Shown here: piece after piece, positions 33,409-42,331 of the stretch
Position numbering within the stretch: position 1 is the stretch's first letter
Layout of the letters: each line of letters starts with the position of its first letter
Assembly (NCBI GenBank): GCA_003330885.1
Contig: CP030277.1
Location: forward strand, 930,001 to 994,000
DNA: 64,000 nt
Direction: 5' to 3'
DNA from: Rhodobiaceae bacterium
GTDB taxonomy: Bacteria > Pseudomonadota > Alphaproteobacteria > Parvibaculales > Parvibaculaceae
The notes under the pieces: model-generated
What the model was told of the DNA's origin: nothing
The model's database searches: none
The model's input: only the letters and a program-made list of their open reading frames with translations
Translations under genes and position numbers: made by a program

Positions 33409-34785
33409 ATGAAAGTCATCGTATGCGGCGCTGGGCAGGTAGGCTTTGGTATCGCCCGGCAATTGGCTGCTGAAAACAATGACGTAACGGTCGTCGATCA
33501 GTCGGCAGAACTGGTGCAACGAGTCTCCGATATCCTGGATGTCCGGGCAATTGTGGGACATGGCGCCCATCCAGATGTCCTTGAACGCGCCGGCGCCCCG
33601 GACGCTGACATGCTGATCGCTGTGACCTTCCATGATGAAGTCAACATGGTTGCCTGCCAACTCGCGCATTCAGTCTTCAATGTGCCGACCAAGATCGCGA
33701 GAATTAGAGCGCAGAGCTATCTGCAGGCGGGATTCCAGGACCTTTTCGCCCGCGATCACATGCCTATCGATGTCATTATCTCACCGGAATTGGAAGTTGG
33801 CCGTACAGTGTTGCGTCGATTGGCTGTTCCAGGGGCGTTTGACATTCTCGAATTCGCCGACGGCGCTGTGAATGTTGTGGGTGTTGCTTTGGATGAAGAT
33901 TGTCCCATCGTGAACACACCATTGAGGCAGCTCACCGAATTGTTCCCGGACCTGAAAGCCCGGGTTGTTGGAATTGTCCGCAATGGAAATCTTTTTGTTC
34001 CACACTCAGAAGATCAGATGATTGTGGGCGATCAGGTCTACTTCGCTGCTGACAAGTCAGAAGTCCGCCGGACGCTGTCCATTTTTGGCCATGAAGAACA
34101 AGAGGCGCGGAAGGTTCTAATCGTTGGTGCTGGCAATATCGGGCTTTATGTGGCTCAAGAATTGGAGAAGCAGCACAGCGGTGTCCGCGTGAAAGTTCTC
34201 GAACGCGACAGGGATCGCGCCATATTTGCCGCTGACAGACTGCAGCGCGCCATTGTCCTAAACGGCGATGGGCTCGATCCAGAGCTTCTGCGCGAAGCGG
34301 GTGTCCAGGAGACTGAGACCATTGTGACGCTCACCAATGACGATCAGGTCAATCTGCTGACTTGTGTGCTGGCAAAAAGAGAAGGGGCCAGCCGCGCTCT
34401 TAGTCTCATTAACAACCAGACTTATTCGCCGCTTATGCAATCCCTTGGGATTGATGCATTTCTGAACCCGCGGTCGACAACAGTGAGCCACGTGTTGCGT
34501 CATGTAAGGCGTGGGCGTATCCGAGGGCTCCAAGCGGTGCAAGATGGCGCCGCGGAGGTGATTGAGGCAGAAGCATTGGAAACCTCTCCGTTGGTTGGGC
34601 AGCCGTTGAGGGAAGTTGAATTGCCTGATGGTCTCATCGTTGGTGCGATCGCAAGAAATGGTGAAGTCATTACCCCTAGTGGTTCTACCGAGATTCAATC
34701 TGGCGATAAGGTGGTTATGTTTGCCCAACGCGATCAGGTCGCGACTGTCGAGCAAATGTTCCGTGTCAGTCTTGAATTTTTCTGA
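33409..34785 (+). CDS. trkA: Trk potassium uptake regulator TrkA
   Basis: 458 residues with two tandem RCK units: NAD-binding CGAGQVGFGIARQLA at the start and VGAGNIGLYVAQELE near residue 236, each followed by a TrkA-C domain. It is the cytoplasmic NAD/ATP-binding gating subunit for TrkH, whose gene follows 22 bp later. The order ntrX-trkA-trkH is common in this class. Confidence 0.96.
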   Translation: MKVIVCGAGQVGFGIARQLAAENNDVTVVDQSAELVQRVSDILDVRAIVGHGAHPDVLERAGAPDADMLIAVTFHDEVNMVACQLAHSVFNVPTKIARIRAQSYLQAGFQDLFARDHMPIDVIISPELEVGRTVLRRLAVPGAFDILEFADGAVNVVGVALDEDCPIVNTPLRQLTELFPDLKARVVGIVRNGNLFVPHSEDQMIVGDQVYFAADKSEVRRTLSIFGHEEQEARKVLIVGAGNIGLYVAQELEKQHSGVRVKVLERDRDRAIFAADRLQRAIVLNGDGLDPELLREAGVQETETIVTLTNDDQVNLLTCVLAKREGASRALSLINNQTYSPLMQSLGIDAFLNPRSTTVSHVLRHVRRGRIRGLQAVQDGAAEVIEAEALETSPLVGQPLREVELPDGLIVGAIARNGEVITPSGSTEIQSGDKVVMFAQRDQVATVEQMFRVSLEFF

Positions 34786-34807
34786 TCACGTCGATGTGGG
34801 CTGAACC

Positions 34808-36268
34808 ATGAGTTACAGCACTGTCCTGCATGCCCTTGGTTGGCTTCTCCTGCTGTTAGCGGGAGCAATACTTCTGCCATGGGCAACGGCGCTGTACAAT
34901 GCTGAGAGCCAGTCGGTCATTGCGTTTTCACTCTCTCTTCTTTTTGTCGGATTTTCCGGCGGGGCCCTCATCATGGCTTTTCGTGACGTAAAGCACCGCC
35001 CTTCTAAGTACGATCTGTTGACACTTGTTGTCGTGGGCTGGCTGGCGATCCCTCTATTTGCCGCTATTCCGTTCTACGTCTCCGGCTTCCTAGGCAATCT
35101 GACAGATGCCTATTTCGAAGCCATATCAGGCTTCACTACAACAGGCGCGTCGGTTATTCCGACATTGGATGATGTGGATAGAGCCATCATCATGTGGCGC
35201 GCGGTCCTTCAGTGGTTTGGAGGGTGGGCGAGCATCGTCATGGGAGCCGCAGTATTGGCACCGCTTGGTGTCGGTGGCATGGAGCTGCGCGTATCGCCCT
35301 TGACTCGGGCCGACAAGTCCCGCGCACTGGACAGGTTTCGCGGTACAGCCGAAGCCGTTGGCGGCATCTATGCTGTGTTTACAGCCGCAGCATTCCTGTC
35401 AATCTGGGCCGGTGGGGTTCCGCCTTTCGAGGCATTTTGTTTGGCCTTGTCCACCATTTCAACAGGCGGCTTCATGCCATCGGACACCGCACTTTCGGAG
35501 TTTAGAGCACCATGGGCGATGGCATTTCTCTTTGTGTTCATGGGACTGGGGGCCATCAATTTTGCGACCCACCGTGCAGGGTTTCGTGGAAGGGGAACGG
35601 AATACCGAGAAGATCCTGAGCTTGTCTATCTTGGAGCTGCTGTATTGGCCGCAGGCGTATTGTTTGCCTTTCTGGCGCTTGGGGAGACGGGGGATGTTGT
35701 TGCGGCACTGGGCAATGGATTGTTCCTCGCAATGAGCCTGATTTCTGGAACAGCCTATATGTCACCGGATCCGTCACTAAATTCGGGTTTGTCGAGTGTG
35801 TTTGTGATTGGCTTGATCCTCGTGGGCGGAGCGACACTTTCCACCGCAGGTGGGATTAAGTTGATGCGCATCGCGCTGTTGGTGAAGCAGAGCTCACGAG
35901 AATTAAAGCGGCTAACACATCCCCATGGCATTATTCGCACCCATTTCGGACGCCGGTCCATCACCATTCAGATCATGAAGTCTGTGTGGAGCTTCTTTGT
36001 TCTGTTCCTGGTGGTCTATGCAATTTTGGCGGCGCTCTTGGCGGCTACGGGTTTGGGGTTCGAAGCAGCACTTGTCGCAGCTGCCTCCGCGCTCGGAAAT
36101 GCAGGCCCCGCATACGATCTAGTTAGACCCTCCATGTTGGGCGAGAGCCCGTCCTATCCGGAAATGGCTGAGATCACAAAATGGATATTGGTGGTTGGGA
36201 TGGTTCTCGGTCGGCTGGAGCTGCTCGCTCTGGTCGCACTATTCAGCCGCGAGCAATGGCAAAGCTGA
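34808..36268 (+). CDS. trkH: Trk potassium transporter membrane subunit
   Basis: 486 residues, strongly hydrophobic with about ten membrane helices. The repeated selectivity-filter-like segments include EAISGFTTTGASV, ALSTISTGGFMPSD, LISGTAYMSP and ALGNAGPAYDLV. It forms the K+ channel-like pore gated by TrkA. The last few dozen bases are close to the start of the aminotransferase gene. Confidence 0.96.
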   Translation: MSYSTVLHALGWLLLLLAGAILLPWATALYNAESQSVIAFSLSLLFVGFSGGALIMAFRDVKHRPSKYDLLTLVVVGWLAIPLFAAIPFYVSGFLGNLTDAYFEAISGFTTTGASVIPTLDDVDRAIIMWRAVLQWFGGWASIVMGAAVLAPLGVGGMELRVSPLTRADKSRALDRFRGTAEAVGGIYAVFTAAAFLSIWAGGVPPFEAFCLALSTISTGGFMPSDTALSEFRAPWAMAFLFVFMGLGAINFATHRAGFRGRGTEYREDPELVYLGAAVLAAGVLFAFLALGETGDVVAALGNGLFLAMSLISGTAYMSPDPSLNSGLSSVFVIGLILVGGATLSTAGGIKLMRIALLVKQSSRELKRLTHPHGIIRTHFGRRSITIQIMKSVWSFFVLFLVVYAILAALLAATGLGFEAALVAAASALGNAGPAYDLVRPSMLGESPSYPEMAEITKWILVVGMVLGRLELLALVALFSREQWQS

Positions 36269-36284
36269 GAAAGGAAATGATGTC

Positions 36285-37145
36285 GTGACCCGGATCGCTT
36301 ATGTAAATGGCCGCTATGTGCCCCACGGCCATGCCGCGATACATATTGATGACCGTGGGTTCCAGTTTGCAGACAGCGTGTATGAGGTCTGTGCTGTTGA
36401 AAGCGGACACTTTATCGATGAGCAATGGCACTTTGAAAGGCTTCAGCGGTCACTCAATCAATTGGAGATCAAGGTCCCTGTGACGTCGGATGTGTTGGCC
36501 GTAATCTACCGGGAGGTCCTTCGACGAAATCGCCTTCGATCCGGTATCGTCTACTGCCAGGTGACGCGTGGTGTCGCTCGTCGTGATCATGTGTTTCCGG
36601 CGGGACAGGTGCCAGCAACGCTCGTCGTCACGGCAAAGCCGATCGATGAGAAAGCGCTCGCCAGACGCCGCTCCGAAGGCGTTGCCGTTGTCACCCGTCC
36701 TGATGAACGCTGGGACCGGTGCTATATCAAGTCGACAGGATTGCTGGCGAATGTGCTGGCGAAACAAAGTGCTAGAAACGCTGGAGCCTATGAAGCCTGG
36801 CTTGTGGATGGCGAAGACAACATCACCGAGGGAACATCGACAAATGCCTGGATCGTTACTGATGGCGGAACCCTCGTCACCCGGCAGTTGGACACGCACA
36901 TTCTCGGGGGCGTTACGCGCCTGGCACTTCTGAAATGCGCTGAGAGCCTCGGGGTCTCTATTGAAGAACGTGCTTTCTCAAGGATGGAGGCTTTGGCCGC
37001 TGCAGAGGCTTTCTCATCCGCATCGACGGTGGGGGCATTGCCGGTCATCTCGATTGATCAGAATCAGATATCGAATGGCAGACCGGGACCAATGACACAA
37101 AAACTGAATGGTCTTTATCGCGAGAGGGCAGGAAAGTCGCCCTAA
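36285..37145 (+). CDS. dat: D-amino acid aminotransferase-like class IV PLP enzyme
   Basis: 286 residues. The best start is GTG 36285, giving the typical N-terminus TRIAYVNGRYVPH and preceded by AAAGGAA; a longer frame would overlap trkH. The PLP Lys is in RCYIKSTGLLANVLAKQ, and EGTSTNAWIV and GVTRLALL bind cofactor phosphate. Family members transaminate D-alanine or D-glutamate, supplying cell-wall precursors; branched-chain or ADC-lyase roles are alternatives. Its conserved place before hfq is usual in alphaproteobacteria. Confidence 0.88.
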   Translation: MTRIAYVNGRYVPHGHAAIHIDDRGFQFADSVYEVCAVESGHFIDEQWHFERLQRSLNQLEIKVPVTSDVLAVIYREVLRRNRLRSGIVYCQVTRGVARRDHVFPAGQVPATLVVTAKPIDEKALARRRSEGVAVVTRPDERWDRCYIKSTGLLANVLAKQSARNAGAYEAWLVDGEDNITEGTSTNAWIVTDGGTLVTRQLDTHILGGVTRLALLKCAESLGVSIEERAFSRMEALAAAEAFSSASTVGALPVISIDQNQISNGRPGPMTQKLNGLYRERAGKSP

Positions 37146-37278
37146 CTTAAGGGATTTCGAACTTTAGGCTGGTTGGGTACTGACCAGGTGTCGATTTGGC
37201 CTATATGATATTGCAGGGCCAGGTCGGGGTTGGAGTGATCACGGCGGGATGGCGGCCCTCTCCCGCTAAATCAGGAGG

Positions 37279-37311
37279 AAGGCAGCGTTGATGTGGAAAT
37301 GACGCCGCCTT
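37279..37311 (+). promoter_or_regulatory. Hairpin and micro-ORF in the hfq leader
   Basis: In the 255-bp gap before hfq, AAGGCAGCGT (37279-37288) pairs with ACGCCGCCTT (37302-37311) with one mismatch, a 10-bp stem. The ribosome-binding-like AGGAGG at 37273-37278 runs into its base, followed by a TTG-ATG-TGG-AAA-TGA mini-frame in the loop. No T-run follows, so it is not a clear terminator; a leader element that adjusts hfq expression is possible. The remainder of 37146-37400 shows no gene. Confidence 0.3.
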
Positions 37312-37400
37312 GCAATATAAGGTTCGAGCAGTATTCATCTCATGCCAAAGAAGGAAAACTAGGCAAAAGATGATATCGGTGGAACCTGGAATGGAAAAAA

Positions 37401-37643
37401 ATGTCGGATAAACCGCAAAATCTCCAAGATACGTTTCTCAACACCGTCCGAAAAAACAAGACGACGCTGACAATCTTTCTCGTGAACGGCGTTAAGCTTC
37501 AGGGTGTGATAACCTGGTTTGACAATTTTTGCGTATTGCTGCGTCGGGATGGGCACTCCCAACTCGTCTACAAGCATGCAATATCAACGATTATGCCAGG
37601 ACAACCTGTCTCCCTGTTCGAGGGGGAAGAAGAGGAAAGTTGA
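37401..37643 (+). CDS. hfq: RNA chaperone Hfq
   Basis: 80 residues, the usual alphaproteobacterial size. The Sm1 motif ([25 protein letters not shown]) and Sm2 motif ([13 protein letters not shown]) are complete, and the C-terminal tail is short and acidic. Hfq hexamers pair small RNAs with mRNAs. It is followed by hflX after 6 bp. Confidence 0.98.
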   Translation: MSDKPQNLQDTFLNTVRKNKTTLTIFLVNGVKLQGVITWFDNFCVLLRRDGHSQLVYKHAISTIMPGQPVSLFEGEEEES

Positions 37644-37649
37644 GGTCGC

Positions 37650-39059
37650 TTGACGACTGACCATCCAAAGTGGGGTGACGTGAACGGAACCGGGAGCGAA
37701 AAACACTCTCGGGCCGCTTTTCAGGTCGACGACCAACCGGTAACCAAAGCTCTTGTTTTACTTCCTTGGCTTAAGCGGGGAGCAGATCAGCGCCGCTCTG
37801 CCGCCGAACGGCTTGAAGAAGCCGTTGGGCTCGCTGCGGCAATACACTTGGACATCCAATCTGCAGATATCATCCCACTCGTTGCGATTAAACCGGCAAC
37901 ACTTATGGGGAGTGGGAAGGTTGAAGAACTCGGCGAAAAAATCAAGAAACAGCATGTCGACCTTGTGATTGTCGACGGCCAACTCTCACCGGTGCAGCAG
38001 CGTAATCTGGAGCGGGCTTGGAAGGTCAAGGTGCTCGACCGAACAGGGTTGATCCTCGAGATTTTCGGCGAACGTGCCCGGACCCGGGAAGGGAGACTGC
38101 AGGTTGAACTCGCCCACCTGACCTATCAAAAAAGCCGTCTGGTGCGATCCTGGACTCACTTGGAACGCCAGCGTGGCGGTGTGGGGTTTCTGGGCGGACC
38201 TGGTGAGACTCAGATTGAAGCGGACAGACGGGCGTTACAAGACAAGATCAATCGTCTTGAACGAGATATTGGCAAGGTCAAGAAAACCCGTGAGCTGCAC
38301 CGCAAGACGAGACGGTCAGCGCCATATCCGGTTGTCGCTCTCGTTGGCTACACCAATGCGGGCAAATCAACTCTGTTCAACCGGCTCACTGAGTCCGACG
38401 TGTTCGCCCAAGACCTGCTCTTCGCCACCCTCGATCCCACCATGCGGGCAATTGAGCTTCCAAGCGGACGAAAAATTATCCTGTCTGACACGGTAGGATT
38501 TATCTCGGATCTGCCCACCCACCTGATTGCATCATTCCGGGCAACGCTGGAAGAGGTGCTGGAAGCAGAAATCATCCTGCATGTGAGAGATGTGGCACAT
38601 GATGAAACAGACGCCCAGAAGGCAGACGTTGCGGATGTACTGAAGAGTTTGGGCGTTGACCTCGAAACCCGCGACGAAGGCAAGCTGATCGAGGTTTTGA
38701 ACAAGTCCGACTTGCTCGACGAAGACGCCGCTGAGGCATTTGCTGAGTTGGCGGCAAGAGACAGCAATACCATCGTGACCTCCGCACTGAAGGGTACCGG
38801 CGTTGAGGAACTGCTGAGCCGTCTTGATGATCTGCTTGATAGCGACACGACAAGCCTTCATCTGGCCATTGCACCTCAAGACGGAGAGGCGATCGCGTGG
38901 CTGCATCGACACGGTAACGTCCGGCAGAGCGAGCCGGATGATGAAGGTACAACGCATGTTAATGTTGACCTTGGCGGCCCCGAAATGGGCCGCTTTGAGA
39001 AGAAATTTCCTCTGATCGTTCGAGGTGCACTGGCTGAGTTCGCGGACGCAGCTGAATGA
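37650..39059 (+). CDS. hflX: Ribosome-associated GTPase HflX
   Basis: 469 residues from TTG 37650 (an internal GTG at 37680 with GGGGTGAC before it is an alternative start). The N-terminal HflX domain contains GSGKVEELGE and LDRTGLILEIF. The GTPase domain has G1 GYTNAGKST, G3 DTVGFISDLP and G4 NKSD. HflX splits stalled 70S ribosomes. The stop overlaps the next gene by four bases. Confidence 0.95.
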   Translation: MTTDHPKWGDVNGTGSEKHSRAAFQVDDQPVTKALVLLPWLKRGADQRRSAAERLEEAVGLAAAIHLDIQSADIIPLVAIKPATLMGSGKVEELGEKIKKQHVDLVIVDGQLSPVQQRNLERAWKVKVLDRTGLILEIFGERARTREGRLQVELAHLTYQKSRLVRSWTHLERQRGGVGFLGGPGETQIEADRRALQDKINRLERDIGKVKKTRELHRKTRRSAPYPVVALVGYTNAGKSTLFNRLTESDVFAQDLLFATLDPTMRAIELPSGRKIILSDTVGFISDLPTHLIASFRATLEEVLEAEIILHVRDVAHDETDAQKADVADVLKSLGVDLETRDEGKLIEVLNKSDLLDEDAAEAFAELAARDSNTIVTSALKGTGVEELLSRLDDLLDSDTTSLHLAIAPQDGEAIAWLHRHGNVRQSEPDDEGTTHVNVDLGGPEMGRFEKKFPLIVRGALAEFADAAE

Positions 39060-39868
39060 CCGTAAATGTGGATCAGCTTGCAGCATTGCTGCGAGAAGCG
39101 GCCGCAGAGAAAATCTTGCCCAGGTTCAGGTCTCTTACCTCACAGGATATTGAGGAGAAGAGCAGGGGTGATTTTGTCACCATCGCAGACCGGGAGGCGG
39201 AAGCGTTTTTGACACCGCGGCTATTGGACATGGTGCCAGGCTCTATCGTTGTAGGTGAGGAAGCGACGGCAGCAACACCGGAACTACTCCACAAGTCCGC
39301 CGGGGTAGGCCCAACTTGGTATGTTGATCCGATCGATGGCACATCTCTATTTGTCGAGGGCAATCCAAGTTTCGCAACAATGGTCGCTTTTGCTGACAAA
39401 GGCGATGTGTTGCATTCAGCGATTTTCTTTCCGGCACTCGATGAGATGTTCATCGCAGAAAGGGGTGGGGGCGCATTTCTGGTTGAAATGAACAGCACCA
39501 AAGATTTGTCTGAGCGGACTGCGCCAATAGACCTGAAAGATGCACGAGGTGCTTTCTATACAAAATACTTTCCTGAAAAATGGAACAAGCGTCTGTCTCA
39601 CCTGAAGGGATTGGTTCAACCCGCCCAAAACGAGATGTGCGCTGCCCGTGAGTACACTGATATCGTCAGAGGGGTGAAAGACCTGACAGTCTACCACCGT
39701 ATGCTGCCCTGGGATCACGCACCTGGGAGCCTGCTCTTAAGCGAGGTGGGCGGCGTGGCTCGAAATGTGGAAACGGACAAAGACTATCGGCCGCGGACTC
39801 TTCAAGGCCCCCATGTATTGGCCGCCAATGAAGCTCTGTGGCAAGCCGCCCGGGACGTTCTTGCCTAG
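39056..39868 (+). CDS. Inositol-monophosphatase-family phosphatase
   Basis: 270 residues. The metal-binding signatures are VVGEEA, WYVDPIDGTSLFVEG and the C-terminal LPWDHAPGSLLLSEVGG. This family includes inositol phosphatases, CysQ and histidinol-phosphatase HisN; the sequence does not decide between them. It begins within the end of hflX and converges with mazG (stops overlap by four bases). Confidence 0.88.
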   Translation: MTVNVDQLAALLREAAAEKILPRFRSLTSQDIEEKSRGDFVTIADREAEAFLTPRLLDMVPGSIVVGEEATAATPELLHKSAGVGPTWYVDPIDGTSLFVEGNPSFATMVAFADKGDVLHSAIFFPALDEMFIAERGGGAFLVEMNSTKDLSERTAPIDLKDARGAFYTKYFPEKWNKRLSHLKGLVQPAQNEMCAAREYTDIVRGVKDLTVYHRMLPWDHAPGSLLLSEVGGVARNVETDKDYRPRTLQGPHVLAANEALWQAARDVLA

Positions 39869-40677
39869 TCCCCTTTTTCCTGTTTCTTCGCCTGGACCCA
39901 CAATTCTTCAAGCTGCTCCAGCGACAGGTCTGCAAGATTAGTGTTCCGAGACCCAGCCGATTGTTCCATCATGGAAAACCGGCTTCTGAATTTTTGATTT
40001 GCTCGGCGAAGGGCTGCATCAGGATCCACTTTCAGATGGCGCGCATAATTTGAGAGAACAAACAGAAGGTCGCCGAACTCTTCCTCAATCTTGTCTTGAT
40101 CCTCCGCAGCGACTTCAACGCGCAGCTCGCCGATTTCTTCTTCAATTTTGTCGAGCACAGGCGCTGCGCTGGGCCAGTCGAACCCGACCTTGGCCGCGCG
40201 TTTCTGAAGCTTCACGGCCTGGGTGAGGGCGGGGAGCACCACCGGCACGTCATCCAGCAGACCCGATGGCGTCTTGCCCTTGGCGTCTTTTTCAGCCTGC
40301 TTGATTTCATCCCAGGTCGCCGCGACGCCCTCAGGTGTATCAGACGTCCCGTCTGCAAAAACATGTGGGTGGCGCCGTACCATCTTCGATGAAATGCCCT
40401 CAACCACATCGTCAAAGGCGAACGAACCCTGCTCCTCAGCCATTTGAGCGTGGAATACGACCTGAAGAAGCAGGTCGCCGAGCTCCTCCTTAAGATCATC
40501 CAGATCGCCTCGTTCAATGGCGTCCGCAACCTCGTAGGCTTCTTCCAGCGTGTAAGGGGAAATTGTTCGGAAATTCTGTTCAAGGTCCCACGGGCATCCA
40601 CCATCAGGGTCCCGCAAGGAGGCCATGATTGTGAGCAGCGCGTCTATTGAGCGGAGATCTTCGGGAGCACCCTTCAC
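39865..40677 (-). CDS. mazG: Nucleoside triphosphate pyrophosphohydrolase MazG
   Basis: 270 residues with two MazG domains. The first has LRDPDGGCPWDLEQNFRTI and the EEAYEVADAI and EELGDLLLQVVFHA Mg-binding helices. The second repeats EEEIGELRVEV and EEEFGDLLFVLSNYARH. MazG hydrolyses (d)NTPs to monophosphates. It is transcribed towards the phosphatase gene, 11 bp after the transporter gene on the other side. Confidence 0.95.
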   Translation of the reverse strand: MKGAPEDLRSIDALLTIMASLRDPDGGCPWDLEQNFRTISPYTLEEAYEVADAIERGDLDDLKEELGDLLLQVVFHAQMAEEQGSFAFDDVVEGISSKMVRRHPHVFADGTSDTPEGVAATWDEIKQAEKDAKGKTPSGLLDDVPVVLPALTQAVKLQKRAAKVGFDWPSAAPVLDKIEEEIGELRVEVAAEDQDKIEEEFGDLLFVLSNYARHLKVDPDAALRRANQKFRSRFSMMEQSAGSRNTNLADLSLEQLEELWVQAKKQEKGD

Positions 40678-40687
40678 CTAATTTCCC

Positions 40688-42172
40688 CTACCTGGTCGGC
40701 TCATCGACGACGCCACCAGCTGTGCCAACTTGTGCAATGGCAGCCGCGGCATCGGTTGCAGGGTGCTCGTCCAGCTTATGTTGGTCACGGGCTGCGATAC
40801 GCTCCTGCAATAGCTTTTGTTCCGTTCTATTGAGAGGAAAGTTCCACATCACCGCGGCGGCAGCAAACATAAAGACTGCTGGAAACCCAACATAGATGTA
40901 AAGCAGTTGATCAAGTGTCTCTCGGGAGTTTCCACCACTCGCATCAAACCCGATCCAGTCGAGAAGAGGATAGGTGATGCCGATGGCGAGCGCAGAACCA
41001 ATCTTGCTGGTCATGGAGAGGAGGGCATAGTACATGCCCGTTCTTTGTTCGCCCGTTTCCAAATTGTCATAATCGGTGACATCCGCCATGACCGACCGCA
41101 GGAGGAAAGACCCCGCGCCATAGGCTATTCCGTATGTGGTGTTTCCGATAAACAGCCACCAGAAACTCTCTGTTGGAAAGAAGACAACCAACGGCAGAGT
41201 AATGCCGCCATAGATCATCGCATAGGCGAGGGTCCTGTGCTTGCCGGATGTGGTGGCAAGTTTGATCCACATGGGAACACCAACAAAGCCTGCAATGAAA
41301 TAGACCAGCAATAGCAGGCTGGCACTGTCGCCCAACCCCATCACTTGGGATGCAAAAAAGATATAGAGAGAGCCCGTTATGGCTGGCGCGATGCCAACCA
41401 GGAGGTCGGCCACGAGAATTCGCTGTAACAAGCGATTGGTCAGGAGAATTTGCAGCGCTTCTTTGGGGTCGAATCTGCTGGGCTTGACCGACGGGCGTTC
41501 GGGAACCAGCGTTACGGCAAGGAAGATGGTGATCGGAAGCAGAATGATGATGAACCATCCCATTGCTTGAACCCCTGCGGCCCCGGTTGTTTCTCCTTGG
41601 ACGCTCTCGAGGATGGCAGGGAGGGTAAGCACCGTGAACATGCCAAAGATCAGTGCAAATTCGCGCCATCCCTGAATCACCGACCGCTCGTCGTAGTCCG
41701 GCGACAATTCAGCGCCCCAACTCTGGTGAGAGATCGTAAGCAGCGTCCAACCGATATAGAGGATGATCATCCAGCTGAGAAGATAGACAGCCGTGGTGCT
41801 CGGCGTGCCTCCAAGAAAGGACCAGACGTCAGATACCCAGCCAAACATCCACATCGCAGATAAGGGATCAGACGGCATGAACAGCATATAAGCGGGGATC
41901 ATCAGAAAGGGCGTGGATATCGCGATCCAATGACGGCGGCGCCCCCAGCGACTGGGAACGCGGTCAGAAACAATGCCGAGCACTGGATCGGTGAAGACAT
42001 CCCAAAACCGGGCGATGAGGAAGATGGTCCCAACCATTGTAAGCGACAGGCCCATTTCGCCGGCATAGAACGGCGGCAGGTAGACCATGATTGGCAGGCC
42101 CAACGCCGACATTGGAATTGCAGGCAAACTAAACATTGCGATCCGCCAACGTGGCAGTCGGTTGTCACTCAT
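40688..42172 (-). CDS. MFS transporter of the glycoside-pentoside-hexuronide type
   Basis: 494 residues with about twelve membrane helices. Sequences such as GLPIMVYLPPFYAGEMGLSL, FWDVFTDPVLGIVSDR and SRWGRRRHWI match the GPH:cation symporter (MelB-like) group, which moves sugars or glycosides with Na+ or H+. ATG 42172 has GGGGAG upstream; an in-frame start seven codons earlier is weaker. The substrate is unknown and no sugar-catabolic genes lie nearby. Confidence 0.85.
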   Translation of the reverse strand: MSDNRLPRWRIAMFSLPAIPMSALGLPIMVYLPPFYAGEMGLSLTMVGTIFLIARFWDVFTDPVLGIVSDRVPSRWGRRRHWIAISTPFLMIPAYMLFMPSDPLSAMWMFGWVSDVWSFLGGTPSTTAVYLLSWMIILYIGWTLLTISHQSWGAELSPDYDERSVIQGWREFALIFGMFTVLTLPAILESVQGETTGAAGVQAMGWFIIILLPITIFLAVTLVPERPSVKPSRFDPKEALQILLTNRLLQRILVADLLVGIAPAITGSLYIFFASQVMGLGDSASLLLLVYFIAGFVGVPMWIKLATTSGKHRTLAYAMIYGGITLPLVVFFPTESFWWLFIGNTTYGIAYGAGSFLLRSVMADVTDYDNLETGEQRTGMYYALLSMTSKIGSALAIGITYPLLDWIGFDASGGNSRETLDQLLYIYVGFPAVFMFAAAAVMWNFPLNRTEQKLLQERIAARDQHKLDEHPATDAAAAIAQVGTAGGVVDEPTR

Positions 42173-42331
42173 TGTGTCTCCCCGGGTAATCAACCGTTTT
42201 AAGTACGGGTGGTCCGTACTTTTTGACTTTTTGTCATTTTTTTACAAGGAAGCCTATTCGAGCGGAAATGTCCACCCCACGTTAAGCTTCTAGTTCTAAC
42301 TTACTAGACGACTGGGCTGACCAATTGGGGG

